A DNA stretch of 18,527 nt from Flavobacteriales bacterium UBA5933 (GCA_002430925.1 DJDD01000140.1:14497-33023); one strand, 5' to 3'. Positions 1 to 7,208 are shown, counted from the stretch's first letter. The notes: a model not told the origin generated them from the sequence alone. Numbers and translations are program-made.

Positions 1-39
1 CAAACTTTTATCGTTTTATAAGAAATTATTAAGAGTCTT

Positions 40-1293
40 TTAATTTAATATTACCTTACGAATTGGTTTTATAAACAATGAAATTGCTATAACAGTTACA
101 ATTGTCATTATTCCTCCAAAAACAATTCCTGGAACTAATCCTAAAAATGTTGCTGCAACACCACTTTCCAACGCTCCTAACTCATTAGAAGAACTAACGA
201 AAATAGAATTTACAGAAGAAACACGCCCCTTTAAATTCTCTGGAGTTTTTAATTGTAAAATACTTTGTCGAATAACCATAGAAATAGCATCAAAAGCACC
301 TCCGAATAATAAAATAGTAAAACATAAATAAACACTTCTACTCAATCCGAAAGAAATAATACAAACTCCAAACATAGCAACTGCTATTAATAATTTTGGA
401 CCAACATTTCCTTTTAAAATAGCAGGAAAAGATGATAAAAGTAGTAACATAATTAAAGAACCAATTCCGTGAGCTGAACGTAATAACCCAAATGTTTCTG
501 AACCTTGGTTTAATACTTTTTCTACAAAGGCTGGTAATAAAGATTCTGCTCCACCAAAAAATACGGCAAACATATCCAAACTAAGAACAGCCAATATAAT
601 TGGTGTAGCCCAAATAAATTTTAATCCTTCTTTTATGCGAGTCATTGGTGACTCTAAAGACGAAGATTCTGAAACATCTGCTGGTTTTTTAGATATCATT
701 AATATCATGACCATAGAAATACACATAATTACAAAAGCTGTCATCAATGTTATTTCAATTCCTAATTTAGCCAATAAAACTCCTCCTGCTAATGGACCAA
801 GTACAGATCCTATCATAAATGCAGAAGATGAAATAGGAATAGCTTTTGTATAATTTTCTTTTCTAACAACCAATGCTAATAACGCGAAAAGCGCTGGACC
901 TTCAAAAGCTCTTGTTAGACCAAGAATAAAGAAAGAAAAATAACAAACACCTAAATAGACTGGTATACCAATTGCATCTCGAACTGATGGAAAATTGACA
1001 AGCATTAATACAAACGATGCAACCATAAAACAACCAGTGCTTCGTACTAAAATCATACGTTTATCTAAACGATCAACTAATTGTCCTGCGTAAAATGCTG
1101 TGAATAATATTGGTAAGAATTCTGCTAAACCTATTAATCCTAAAAAAATTTCTTTTTGTGTTACTTTAAATATTTCATAAGCAACTGAAGTACTTTGAAT
1201 GAATAAGGCAAAAATTAATGAAAACCTTAAAAATATGAATGGAATAAATTCTTTATTCTTCCAGACGGACGGTATTTGTTCTTTATCGCTCAA
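40..1293 (-). CDS. MFS transporter (MFS_3-like exporter)
   Basis: A 417-residue polytopic inner-membrane protein with about 12 hydrophobic segments, the usual size for the major facilitator superfamily. A motif-A-like signature, GQLVDRLDKR, lies at residues 70-79 in the loop after the second membrane segment. The overall pattern resembles the MFS_3/EntS-type drug or siderophore exporters; the substrate cannot be told from sequence. The only usable start is a TTG at 1291-1293. The reading frame upstream stays open to an in-frame TAA but has no ATG or GTG, and the next internal Met is near residue 80, which would remove the first membrane helices. The gene lies downstream of ribB on the same strand but a terminator separates them, so it is probably transcribed alone. 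Family confidence is high, specific function is low. Confidence 0.88.
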   Translation of the reverse strand: MSDKEQIPSVWKNKEFIPFIFLRFSLIFALFIQSTSVAYEIFKVTQKEIFLGLIGLAEFLPILFTAFYAGQLVDRLDKRMILVRSTGCFMVASFVLMLVNFPSVRDAIGIPVYLGVCYFSFFILGLTRAFEGPALFALLALVVRKENYTKAIPISSSAFMIGSVLGPLAGGVLLAKLGIEITLMTAFVIMCISMVMILMISKKPADVSESSSLESPMTRIKEGLKFIWATPIILAVLSLDMFAVFFGGAESLLPAFVEKVLNQGSETFGLLRSAHGIGSLIMLLLLSSFPAILKGNVGPKLLIAVAMFGVCIISFGLSRSVYLCFTILLFGGAFDAISMVIRQSILQLKTPENLKGRVSSVNSIFVSSSNELGALESGVAATFLGLVPGIVFGGIMTIVTVIAISLFIKPIRKVILN

Positions 1294-1357
1294 TTTATAA
1301 TAGATTTTTGAAGTTTTAAATTTACATTGATTTTTTTTGAAAATAAATGTTTAACTC

Positions 1358-1392
1358 AAAAAAAATCTTCGAAGATTTTCACCTCGAAGATT
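1358..1392 (-). terminator. Intrinsic terminator downstream of ribB
   Basis: Read on the minus strand, AATCTTCGA (1392-1384) pairs perfectly with TCGAAGATT (1372-1364) across an 11-base loop. The stem runs straight into eight Ts (1365-1358). It sits 37 bases after the ribB stop and before the MFS gene, so it should end the riboswitch-controlled ribB transcript. Confidence 0.75.
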
Positions 1393-1428
1393 CTTGAAAG
1401 TTTATAATAAATTATTGTTTTTTTTTAA

Positions 1429-2094
1429 CTAAGCGAATTCCTCTACTAATTGCTCATTCTCTATTTGATTTCTGTACTCAGCTATATCTTCTATCGTAAG
1501 CACTGTCATTCCATGTTTTTCAGCAAATTCAATAATTTCTGGAACTCGAGACATTGTTCCATCAGGATTTGTTAACTCACATAAAACAGCTTCATTTCCT
1601 AAACCTGCAAGTTTCACAATATCTATACTTCCTTCAGTATGACCACGTCTTTCTAATACTCCATTTTGTTTTGCAATCAAAGGAAAAACATGTCCAGGAC
1701 GATTCAAATCAGCTGGTTTTGCATTTGCATTTATTGCTGTTTTTATAGTTTGTACACGATCGGCAGCAGAAACACCAGTTGTAACACCTTCTTTTGCTTC
1801 AATAGTTACTGTAAAAGCTGTGTGAAATTTAGAACTATTATCTTTAACCATTGGTTGTAAATCTAATTGTATTGCTTTTTCTTGTGTCAAACACAAACAT
1901 ACAATACCACTACATTCTCGAATTAATAATGCCATATCAGGCGAAGTAATTGTTGAAGCTGGAAAAATTATATCTCCTTCGTTTTCTCGATTTTCATCAT
2001 CAATTAAAAGAATTCCTTTTCCGGCTTGTAAATCAGTTATTGCTCTTGCAATACGTTCGTTGGCTGTTACGCCAAATTCTGTGATTGTTTTCAT
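1429..2094 (-). CDS. ribB: 3,4-dihydroxy-2-butanone-4-phosphate synthase
   Basis: Cytoplasmic enzyme that converts ribulose 5-phosphate to 3,4-dihydroxy-2-butanone 4-phosphate plus formate, supplying the four-carbon unit of riboflavin. At 221 residues it matches stand-alone RibB (E. coli 217) and lacks the GTP cyclohydrolase II domain of fused RibBA proteins. Visible signatures are the acidic metal/substrate loop DDENRENEGD (residues 32-41), NRPGHVFPLIA (131-141) and RRGHTEGSID (149-158), the last carrying the metal-binding His152. It starts with ATG and has no Shine-Dalgarno sequence. An FMN riboswitch in its leader (2185-2309) confirms the pathway and indicates feedback control by FMN. No other riboflavin genes are adjacent, so ribB is a single-gene regulon unit here. 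Confidence 0.96.
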   Translation of the reverse strand: MKTITEFGVTANERIARAITDLQAGKGILLIDDENRENEGDIIFPASTITSPDMALLIRECSGIVCLCLTQEKAIQLDLQPMVKDNSSKFHTAFTVTIEAKEGVTTGVSAADRVQTIKTAINANAKPADLNRPGHVFPLIAKQNGVLERRGHTEGSIDIVKLAGLGNEAVLCELTNPDGTMSRVPEIIEFAEKHGMTVLTIEDIAEYRNQIENEQLVEEFA

Positions 2095-2130
2095 TTTATT
2101 TATTGTTTTAATGAAACATCACTTCAGGGC

Positions 2131-2178
2131 AAACACAATAAAGTACTTAAAGATTCATCTTTGTATTAAATTGTGTTT
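2131..2178 (-). promoter_or_regulatory. Possible expression-platform hairpin of the ribB riboswitch
   Basis: Between the aptamer and the ribB start, AAACACAAT (2178-2170, minus strand) is perfectly complementary to ATTGTGTTT (2139-2131). An inner hairpin AAAGA-TGAA-TCTTT lies at 2162-2149 within the intervening 30 bases. The outer arm begins six bases after the 3' strand of aptamer helix P1. No U-run follows, so this is not a standard intrinsic terminator. Its role in switching is inferred. Confidence 0.4.
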
Positions 2179-2184
2179 AATTTC

Positions 2185-2309
2185 TTTTCTTCTCTCATCC
2201 AGACTATACTGTCGGTCTTGGAATTTCACCAAATCAGTCCATTAAAATTAATTAATAGAGTCGCGGACTATAACCGCCGGTAAGGAATTTCACCTTGCCC
2301 CGAAGAAAA
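2185..2309 (-). promoter_or_regulatory. FMN riboswitch (RFN element)
   Basis: On the minus strand this leader contains the recognisable RFN core in order: CTTCGGGGCAAGGTGAAATT, CCGGCGG, AGTCCGCGAC, a second GGTGAAATTCC, GACAGTATAG and TCTGGATGAGAGAAG. Closing helix P1 is a perfect 8-bp pairing of TTTTCTTC (2309-2302) with GAAGAAAA (2192-2185). The variable P3-side arm is short and AT-rich. FMN binding to such elements represses riboflavin biosynthesis or transport genes; here the controlled gene is ribB, about 90 bases downstream. Confidence 0.96.
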
Positions 2310-2363
2310 TTTCGTTTGATTATTTTATAATTATTATTAAAAATTATTATAAACTTTCCTATA

Positions 2364-2371
2364 CAAATTTA
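2364..2371 (-). promoter_or_regulatory. Candidate -7 element for ribB
   Basis: TAAATTTG on the minus strand fits the Bacteroidota -7 consensus TAnnTTTG exactly. It would start transcription near 2357, about 48 bases before the aptamer. I see no matching TTTG at the -33 position, so the assignment is tentative. Confidence 0.35.
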
Positions 2372-2411
2372 CGCAAATTATACTAATTATTTATAATCAC
2401 TTAAAATAATT

Positions 2412-3032
2412 TTACAAATATTTCTCAATAATTGTTTTTATATTTTCTGCTATTAGTTCATAGCCATTCTCATTAGGATGAACTCCGTCATTAGATATTA
2501 ACTCTTCCTTATTGGTATTAAAAACTGAATAAATATTAATAAAATTAACTGAATGTTCTGTTGTAATATTTTTTAATGAAGTATTAAATAATTCAATTTT
2601 TTCTGTGGTTCTTAAAGTTCCTGCAGTAGTTGGTATTCCATCTAATTTCTCAGAAATAGGAATTATACTAATTACATTTACTTTATCCGTATACTTTTTC
2701 GCTAATTGAATTGCCTGAGAAATATTTTTTTCAAAATCTGGTAAAGTAAGCATTTCTACTCCTTTTTTTATTGCTAAGTCATTTGCACCATAAAAAAAGA
2801 AAATTTCATTCTCATCTGGTGATAATCTTGCTTGTACTTCAACCTCAAAACGTTTAAGTAAACCAACAGTTGTTTCACCTCCTATCCCAAGATTAAAACA
2901 ATTTACTTCTTGTGCTTTGTTGTTGTAATATTCTGCATGAGAAAATCTTTTCAAATAATCTACATACCCTCCCAAAACACCATCATATTCTCCATAAGTG
3001 ATACTATCACCAAAAAACAAAAAGTTTGTCAT
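2412..3032 (-). CDS. SGNH/GDSL-family hydrolase
   Basis: A 206-residue single-domain esterase/lipase of the SGNH fold. All four family blocks are visible: block I FFGDSITYGE with the nucleophile Ser10, block II LGIGGETT around Gly49-Gly51, block III GANDL with Asn84, and block V DGVHPNENGY with Asp182 and His185 completing the triad. It resembles the lysophospholipase L1/TesA-like and acyl-esterase branches; the substrate is unknown. There is no clear signal peptide (the N-terminus MTNFLFFGDS runs directly into the catalytic strand), which suggests a cytoplasmic location. The ATG is followed immediately by the conserved fold, supporting this start. It is separated from the cassette upstream by 342 bases of structured intergenic DNA, so co-transcription with it is doubtful. 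Confidence 0.9.
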   Translation of the reverse strand: MTNFLFFGDSITYGEYDGVLGGYVDYLKRFSHAEYYNNKAQEVNCFNLGIGGETTVGLLKRFEVEVQARLSPDENEIFFFYGANDLAIKKGVEMLTLPDFEKNISQAIQLAKKYTDKVNVISIIPISEKLDGIPTTAGTLRTTEKIELFNTSLKNITTEHSVNFINIYSVFNTNKEELISNDGVHPNENGYELIAENIKTIIEKYL

Positions 3033-3070
3033 TCCCTATCTTATTTTTAAATCATAATAAAGGTAAAGAA

Positions 3071-3087
3071 AACAATTTATAATTGTT
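3071..3087. repeat. Short inverted repeat upstream of the SGNH hydrolase gene
   Basis: AACAATT (3071-3077) and AATTGTT (3081-3087) form a perfect 7-bp inverted repeat with a 3-base spacer, 39-55 bases upstream of the SGNH start codon. It could be a regulator site or a small leader hairpin. In such AT-rich DNA chance is also possible. Confidence 0.3.
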
Positions 3088-3110
3088 GATTTTATATGAA
3101 TTTACTTTTT

Positions 3111-3240
3111 TGGGCAAATCCTTCGGAACAGGCTATACGATACAATCTTTTTTGATTGGTAATTTAAAAAATATGAAACTCGTCCAATCAAAAAAGGATT
3201 TCCTCTTCTATCCTTTTTGCGGGATAAAAAATTGTAAACC
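3111..3240. repeat. Structured intergenic element, likely an interspersed flavobacterial repeat
   Basis: This non-coding block is less AT-rich than the DNA around it and strongly structured. AATCTTTTTTGATTGG (3144-3159) pairs with positions 3184-3200 through 16 bp with a single bulged G, closing a 24-base loop. It is flanked on the left by GGGCAAATCCTTCGG and GGCTATACGA, and on the right by GGATTTCCTCTTCTATCC and TTGCGGGATA. From memory, intergenic repeats in many Flavobacteriales share this order (GGGC..., a GGCT[AT]TCCGC-like box, AATCTTTT, hairpin, AAAAGGATTTCC, ATCCCTC.CGC). This copy looks like a diverged member. Assignment to a family is from recall and needs a genome-wide search. Confidence 0.45.
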
Positions 3241-3276
3241 TCCGAAAAAATAGTATTTAAACACAGAACTGATTAG

Positions 3277-3315
3277 CTAGTAAAAGCAACCATGATAAAA
3301 TGTTGCTTTTGCTAG
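3277..3315 (+). repeat. Long hairpin in the 3033-3374 intergenic gap
   Basis: CTAGTAAAAGCAAC (3277-3290) pairs with GTTGCTTTTGCTAG (3302-3315) over 14 positions with an 11-base loop. The one non-Watson-Crick pair is U.G if transcribed from the plus strand but A/C from the minus strand, which favours a plus-strand RNA. No U-tract follows on either strand. A third segment, AGCAAC (3344-3349), could compete for GTTGCT. The rest of the 342-base gap has no convincing gene. Confidence 0.45.
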
Positions 3316-3374
3316 ATACTTTGAAGGATGAACTCGGGAAAAGAGCAACATAATTGTTACGTATTATTCAATCA

Positions 3375-4778
3375 TTAAAATAATACTTTATCCTCTTTTC
3401 TTAGCTCTTCTAAATATTGTTTTTTATCGTCTCTGTAAAATAAATTCATTGTTTCGAAAGGAATTAATTTCAAATCTTTATCTACAATATGAACACAAGA
3501 CTTTTTTACTGCGCGAACATCAAAATCGTGTGCATCCATAAAATTCATAATAATTATTCGAAATAGATTATCATATTCTAGATTAGGAGCACAAACCCCT
3601 GGCAAACAACATAAAAGTTGGTCTATTTTGGGTTGAACTTTATCTACAGAAATTCCTGTGCTGAAAATATCCAATAATTGCATTTTCAATCCTTCATCTT
3701 GTTCATAAACAATTGTATTTTTTGATTCATTATTCAATAAATCTGCAGGATTTATGTAGCGTGTTAAAGGAATTATCTCTTTATCAAGTTTTAGGATATA
3801 TCCCATAGCTAATGCATCAGGATTACATGGTACTGGAATAATATCATCAGCATTTAAAAGTGAATATTGATTAAGAATTTCTTGACGAACTTCTGTTAAT
3901 GTAACTTTCTCATGTAATGAATCTTCTCTATTTCTTCCTGCTATTTCTACAGGCTGAAAAGTTATTCCACGAACACATTTTTGTTGTAAGGCAAATTCAA
4001 TTATTTTTCCTATTTCATCAATATTTTTATCTTTTTGCAACACAACAACCAATGTTGTAGAAAGATTTAATTCGTTTAATTTTTCTAAAGCTTTGATACG
4101 AATATCTGTTAAATCTTTACCTCGGAAATCTTCGAGAACTTCAGGTTTAAAAGAATCAAACTGTAAATAAATTTCAAATTCTGGAGCATAGGTTGCTAAT
4201 TGTTCTGCAAAACCAGGATCATTAGCAATTCTGATTCCATTGGTATTGAGCATTAAATGTTTTATTGGTTTTGATTTTGCAATATCTAATATTTCAAAAA
4301 AATTAGGATGAATTGTTGGTTCTCCACCACTTATTTGAACTACATCTGGTTCACCTTCATTCCGAACTATGATATCAAACATTGCTTCTATCTGCTTTAA
4401 GCTACGATGAGAACCATAATGAGGTGAAGACATAGCATAGCAAGTAGGACATGTTAAATTACAACGATCTGTAACTTCTACAATAGATAAACAACTATGT
4501 TGTTCGTGATCTATGCATAATCCACAATCATAAGGACAACCATAATTTACATCTGTCCCGAAATGAAGAGGCATTTCTGATGCTTTGTTATAATTTCTTA
4601 TATTCTTATAATAATTTACGTCAGAAGCAATTTTCGTCTTAAAAAAACCATGATCAGGACAACGTTTTGTCATAAAAACATTTTCATTCTCTATAATTAT
4701 TTTAGCTCCAACACGCTTTAAACATTCAGGACAAAGGCTAATTGTATAATCATAATAAGTATAATCTCTAATTGGCAT
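3375..4778 (-). CDS. Radical SAM protein resembling the tetraether lipid synthase (Tes/MJ0619) family
   Basis: A 467-residue cysteine-rich radical SAM enzyme. The SAM-cluster motif CNLTCPTC gives Cys106, Cys110 and Cys113, followed by the GGEP strand at 151-154. Upstream are a CPEC pair (Cys16, Cys19) with Cys40 in RCPDHGF, resembling a zinc/rubredoxin-like knuckle, and then CPYDCGLC with HEQHSC (Cys81, 85, 88, 96). Further Cys lie at 268, 318, 390, 391, 396 and 428, enough for auxiliary iron-sulfur clusters. The order CPEC, CP.HG, YDCGLC..H...C, E.T.RCNL.CP.C matches what I recall of the Tes/MJ0619 family, whose archaeal member joins lipid alkyl chains at unactivated carbons. Bacterial homologues are mostly uncharacterised. 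It is the third gene of a minus-strand cassette, 46 bases after the small membrane protein. Radical SAM assignment is certain; Tes-family membership is likely; the reaction is inferred. Confidence 0.85.
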   Translation of the reverse strand: MPIRDYTYYDYTISLCPECLKRVGAKIIIENENVFMTKRCPDHGFFKTKIASDVNYYKNIRNYNKASEMPLHFGTDVNYGCPYDCGLCIDHEQHSCLSIVEVTDRCNLTCPTCYAMSSPHYGSHRSLKQIEAMFDIIVRNEGEPDVVQISGGEPTIHPNFFEILDIAKSKPIKHLMLNTNGIRIANDPGFAEQLATYAPEFEIYLQFDSFKPEVLEDFRGKDLTDIRIKALEKLNELNLSTTLVVVLQKDKNIDEIGKIIEFALQQKCVRGITFQPVEIAGRNREDSLHEKVTLTEVRQEILNQYSLLNADDIIPVPCNPDALAMGYILKLDKEIIPLTRYINPADLLNNESKNTIVYEQDEGLKMQLLDIFSTGISVDKVQPKIDQLLCCLPGVCAPNLEYDNLFRIIIMNFMDAHDFDVRAVKKSCVHIVDKDLKLIPFETMNLFYRDDKKQYLEELRKEDKVLF

Positions 4779-4824
4779 AATTGGTTAATTATTTAGTTTT
4801 GTAAATAAAAAATAGTATGTAGAA

Positions 4825-5055
4825 TTACATGGAACCACAAATCATTCCTGATACAATAAGTGCTATTAAACCACTTATAGCAAAAACTTGTAGATAATAT
4901 TTAGAAGTTTTTTTAATATCTGAAAAAGTATTAAAAATAAATGTTATTAATGTTATTACAGCTCCTGAAATAATAGCTATTGCAAAAACAATTGCAATGA
5001 TTACATAAATTAATCCATTTAAACCTCCTACTTCCAAAAATATTGTTCCAAACAT
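4825..5055 (-). CDS. Small two-helix membrane protein of the radical SAM cassette
   Basis: A 76-residue protein not recognised as a named family. It has two strongly hydrophobic segments, about residues 12-42 and 53-74, joined by a short polar linker with charged residues (SDIKKTSKYY, 45-54). A Cys sits near the C-terminus (MICGSM). There is no lipobox, so it is probably an integral inner-membrane protein. It starts with ATG and lies between the Lgt-like gene (45 bases upstream) and the radical SAM gene (46 bases downstream), all on the same strand. That spacing suggests one transcript and a role as membrane partner or anchor for the enzyme, but this is inference from position only. Confidence 0.7.
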   Translation of the reverse strand: MFGTIFLEVGGLNGLIYVIIAIVFAIAIISGAVITLITFIFNTFSDIKKTSKYYLQVFAISGLIALIVSGMICGSM

Positions 5056-5100
5056 ATCATCAATTTTTTTAAATTTAATATATTATAACAATTTACACTT

Positions 5101-5865
5101 TTATTTATCTTTTTTATAAATTAAAGAACAGTTATTCAACAATTTATAAATATAATAAATAACTATTATTAAACATGTTATTTGGATAGTACTTAAACAA
5201 AAGAAAACATTTACTTTAGGTTTTATGAAATCTAATAAAAATCTAAAACTAAAATAACAGAACATAAAAAGTTGAAAAATAAATCCAGAAGGGTAATTAT
5301 ATTTTTTTTTGATAATTTTTAGAATAATTAGTAAAATAAGTAAAAAAAATATTTCATATAAAGCAACAGGATGTCTCAAATACTGATCTCCTAAATGCAT
5401 TCCAAAAACAGAGGAAGTTGGTAAACCATAAGTTTGTTCGTAAATACCTGTTAAAAAACAACCTATTCTACCTATTATTATAGCAATGATAAGAGGAAAA
5501 GCTATTAAATCTCCAGTACTTTCTTTATAGCCTATTATTTTTTTTGTCAATTCAACTCCTATTAATCCAAAAAATAATCCCCCAATAATGGTATTACTCG
5601 TCCAAAAAAATAACAATTGATTTTTTGATTCAAAAAAAGCCTGAGGATTTTCTAATGTTCCTATTATTTTAGAACCTAACAATGCTCCTACAAGAGCACC
5701 TATAATAATATTAAGAGATTGAAAAGTTGTTAATGTAGATTTATGTTTTTTTCTTAAAAAAGCATAATATCTCATTGCTATAAAAATACCAATAGACTCT
5801 AATATTGGATGTATTAAAAGGTGATGTCCAAATAAGTCTACAGTAACAGGAAATTGTATTTCCAC
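5101..5865 (-). CDS. Divergent prolipoprotein diacylglyceryl transferase (Lgt)-family membrane protein
   Basis: A 254-residue polytopic membrane protein with about seven hydrophobic segments, as in Lgt, which moves diacylglycerol from phosphatidylglycerol to lipoprotein cysteines. Family marks are the glycine-rich IIGGLFFGLIG (93-103), GRIGCFLTG (132-140), RHPVALYE (164-171) and FRFLLDFIKPK (207-217). It is shorter than typical Lgt, and key sites differ. The GRIGN Asn (E. coli Asn146) is Cys136, the Arg-x3-Glu pair near the C-terminus is Arg208-x3-Asp212, two extra residues follow the GRIG loop, and the N-terminal Tyr26 equivalent appears absent. This suggests a paralogue that handles phospholipid but is not the housekeeping Lgt. 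The start is GTG at 5865: an in-frame TAA lies just upstream and no ATG occurs until residue 31. It is first in the cassette with the small membrane protein and the radical SAM enzyme. Confidence 0.82.
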   Translation of the reverse strand: MEIQFPVTVDLFGHHLLIHPILESIGIFIAMRYYAFLRKKHKSTLTTFQSLNIIIGALVGALLGSKIIGTLENPQAFFESKNQLLFFWTSNTIIGGLFFGLIGVELTKKIIGYKESTGDLIAFPLIIAIIIGRIGCFLTGIYEQTYGLPTSSVFGMHLGDQYLRHPVALYEIFFLLILLIILKIIKKKYNYPSGFIFQLFMFCYFSFRFLLDFIKPKVNVFFCLSTIQITCLIIVIYYIYKLLNNCSLIYKKDK

Positions 5866-5925
5866 AAATTTAAGTTTTTACTAATTTAAAACATTTATAT
5901 AATAAATCAAACTTCATAAAAATAG

Positions 5926-5952
5926 AAAAAGCCATTCTTACGAATGGCTTTT
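5926..5952 (-). terminator. Intrinsic terminator of the sucA-sucB operon
   Basis: GCCATTC (5931-5937) and GAATGGC (5942-5948) form a 7-bp GC-containing stem with a 4-base loop, extended by A/T pairs to 11 bp. On the minus strand it ends in five Ts (5930-5926), about 27 bases after the sucB stop. The structure is symmetric enough to work weakly on the plus strand too. Confidence 0.85.
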
Positions 5953-5978
5953 CATTTATGGATAGTTAGAATATCTTA

Positions 5979-7208
5979 TTATAATTCTAAAGCTTTTTTA
6001 GCATCACCTCCCATTAATAAGTTTAATGGATCTTCTACAGCTTCTTTAACAGCTACTAAGAAACCAACAGACTCACGTCCATCAATCACACGATGATCAT
6101 AAGATAATGCAAGATACATCATTGGAGCAATAACGATTTGTCCGTTTTTAACAACTGGACGCTCAACGATATTGTGCATTCCTAAGATACCTGATTGAGG
6201 TGGGTTGATGATTGGAGTAGACATCATAGATCCAAATACACCACCATTTGTGATTGTAAATGTACCACCTGTCATTTCATCAACTGTAATTTTACCATCA
6301 CGTACTCTGATTGCTAAATCTTTAATAGATTGCTCAACACCACGGAAAGTTAAGTTTTCTGCATTACGAACTACTGGTACCATTAAACCTTTTGGTCCTG
6401 AAACAGCAACAGAAACATCTTTGTAATCAAATTTAACTTGGTAATCTCCGTCGATCATAGAGTTTACATCTGGATATAATTCTAAAGCACGAGTTACAGC
6501 TTTTGTAAAGAAAGACATGAAACCTAAACCAACACCATGTTTAGCCTTGAAAGCATCTTTGTACTCATTACGTAAAGCAAAGATTGCAGACATATCAACT
6601 TCGTTGAAAGTAGTTAACATTGCAGTTTCATTTTTAACAGAAACTAAACGTTGAGCAACTTTACGACGTAAAGCAGACATTTTTTTCTCTGATTGAGAAC
6701 GGTTACCTGTAACAGGAGCTGTTCCCATTGCTGGAGCGTAACGTACTGCATCTTCTTGAGTGATACGACCATCACGTCCTGTACCATTAACTTGAGAAGC
6801 ATCTACACCTTTTTCATCTAAAACTTTTTTAGCTGCTGGAGATGGAGTTCCTGTAGCGTAAGTTGCAGCTGGAGCTGGAGCAGCTTTAGGAGCTTCTTCT
6901 TTTTTAGGTTCTTCTTTTACTTCAGCTTTTGGAGCTTCTGCAGCTGGAGCACTAGCACCACCGGCTGGTTTAGCAGCTGATGTATCGATAAGACAAACAA
7001 CTTGTCCTACTTCTACTACATCACCTTCTTCAGCTTTTAAAGTAATAATTCCACTTTCTTCTGCTGGTAATTCTAATGTTGCTTTATCTGAGTCTACCTC
7101 TGCTATTGCTTGATCTTTTTCTACGTAATCACCATCTTTTACTAACCACGTAGCGATCTCTACTTCTGTGATTGATTCCCCTGGTGATGGGACTTTCATT
7201 TCTAACAT
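5979..7208 (-). CDS. sucB: 2-oxoglutarate dehydrogenase E2, dihydrolipoamide succinyltransferase
   Basis: Core E2 subunit of the 2-oxoglutarate dehydrogenase complex; it takes the succinyl group from E1 on a lipoyl arm and passes it to CoA in the TCA cycle. The 409 residues divide into a lipoyl domain (about 2-76) with VDSDKATLE and the lipoylated Lys42, an Ala/Pro/Lys-rich flexible linker (about 78-120), a peripheral-subunit binding domain (TPSPAAKKVLDEKGVD onward, about 121-157), and a catalytic acyltransferase domain with SYDHRVIDG (His372, Asp376). Length and the single lipoyl domain fit the SucB/OdhB type. It starts 19 bases after the sucA stop and is followed by a terminator, so it is the last gene of a sucA-sucB operon; E3 (lpd) is encoded elsewhere. 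Confidence 0.97.
   Translation of the reverse strand: MLEMKVPSPGESITEVEIATWLVKDGDYVEKDQAIAEVDSDKATLELPAEESGIITLKAEEGDVVEVGQVVCLIDTSAAKPAGGASAPAAEAPKAEVKEEPKKEEAPKAAPAPAATYATGTPSPAAKKVLDEKGVDASQVNGTGRDGRITQEDAVRYAPAMGTAPVTGNRSQSEKKMSALRRKVAQRLVSVKNETAMLTTFNEVDMSAIFALRNEYKDAFKAKHGVGLGFMSFFTKAVTRALELYPDVNSMIDGDYQVKFDYKDVSVAVSGPKGLMVPVVRNAENLTFRGVEQSIKDLAIRVRDGKITVDEMTGGTFTITNGGVFGSMMSTPIINPPQSGILGMHNIVERPVVKNGQIVIAPMMYLALSYDHRVIDGRESVGFLVAVKEAVEDPLNLLMGGDAKKALEL

Noticed and set aside
3097..3156. Short open frame (about 19 codons) in the 342-base gap
   Set aside because: It coincides with the structured repeat element, has no start signals and ends inside the hairpin. Such frames are typical by-products of repeats.
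3277..3315. Hairpin considered as a terminator for the radical SAM cassette
   Set aside because: Although it lies just after the radical SAM stop on the minus strand, no T-run follows there and the pairing is weaker on that strand.
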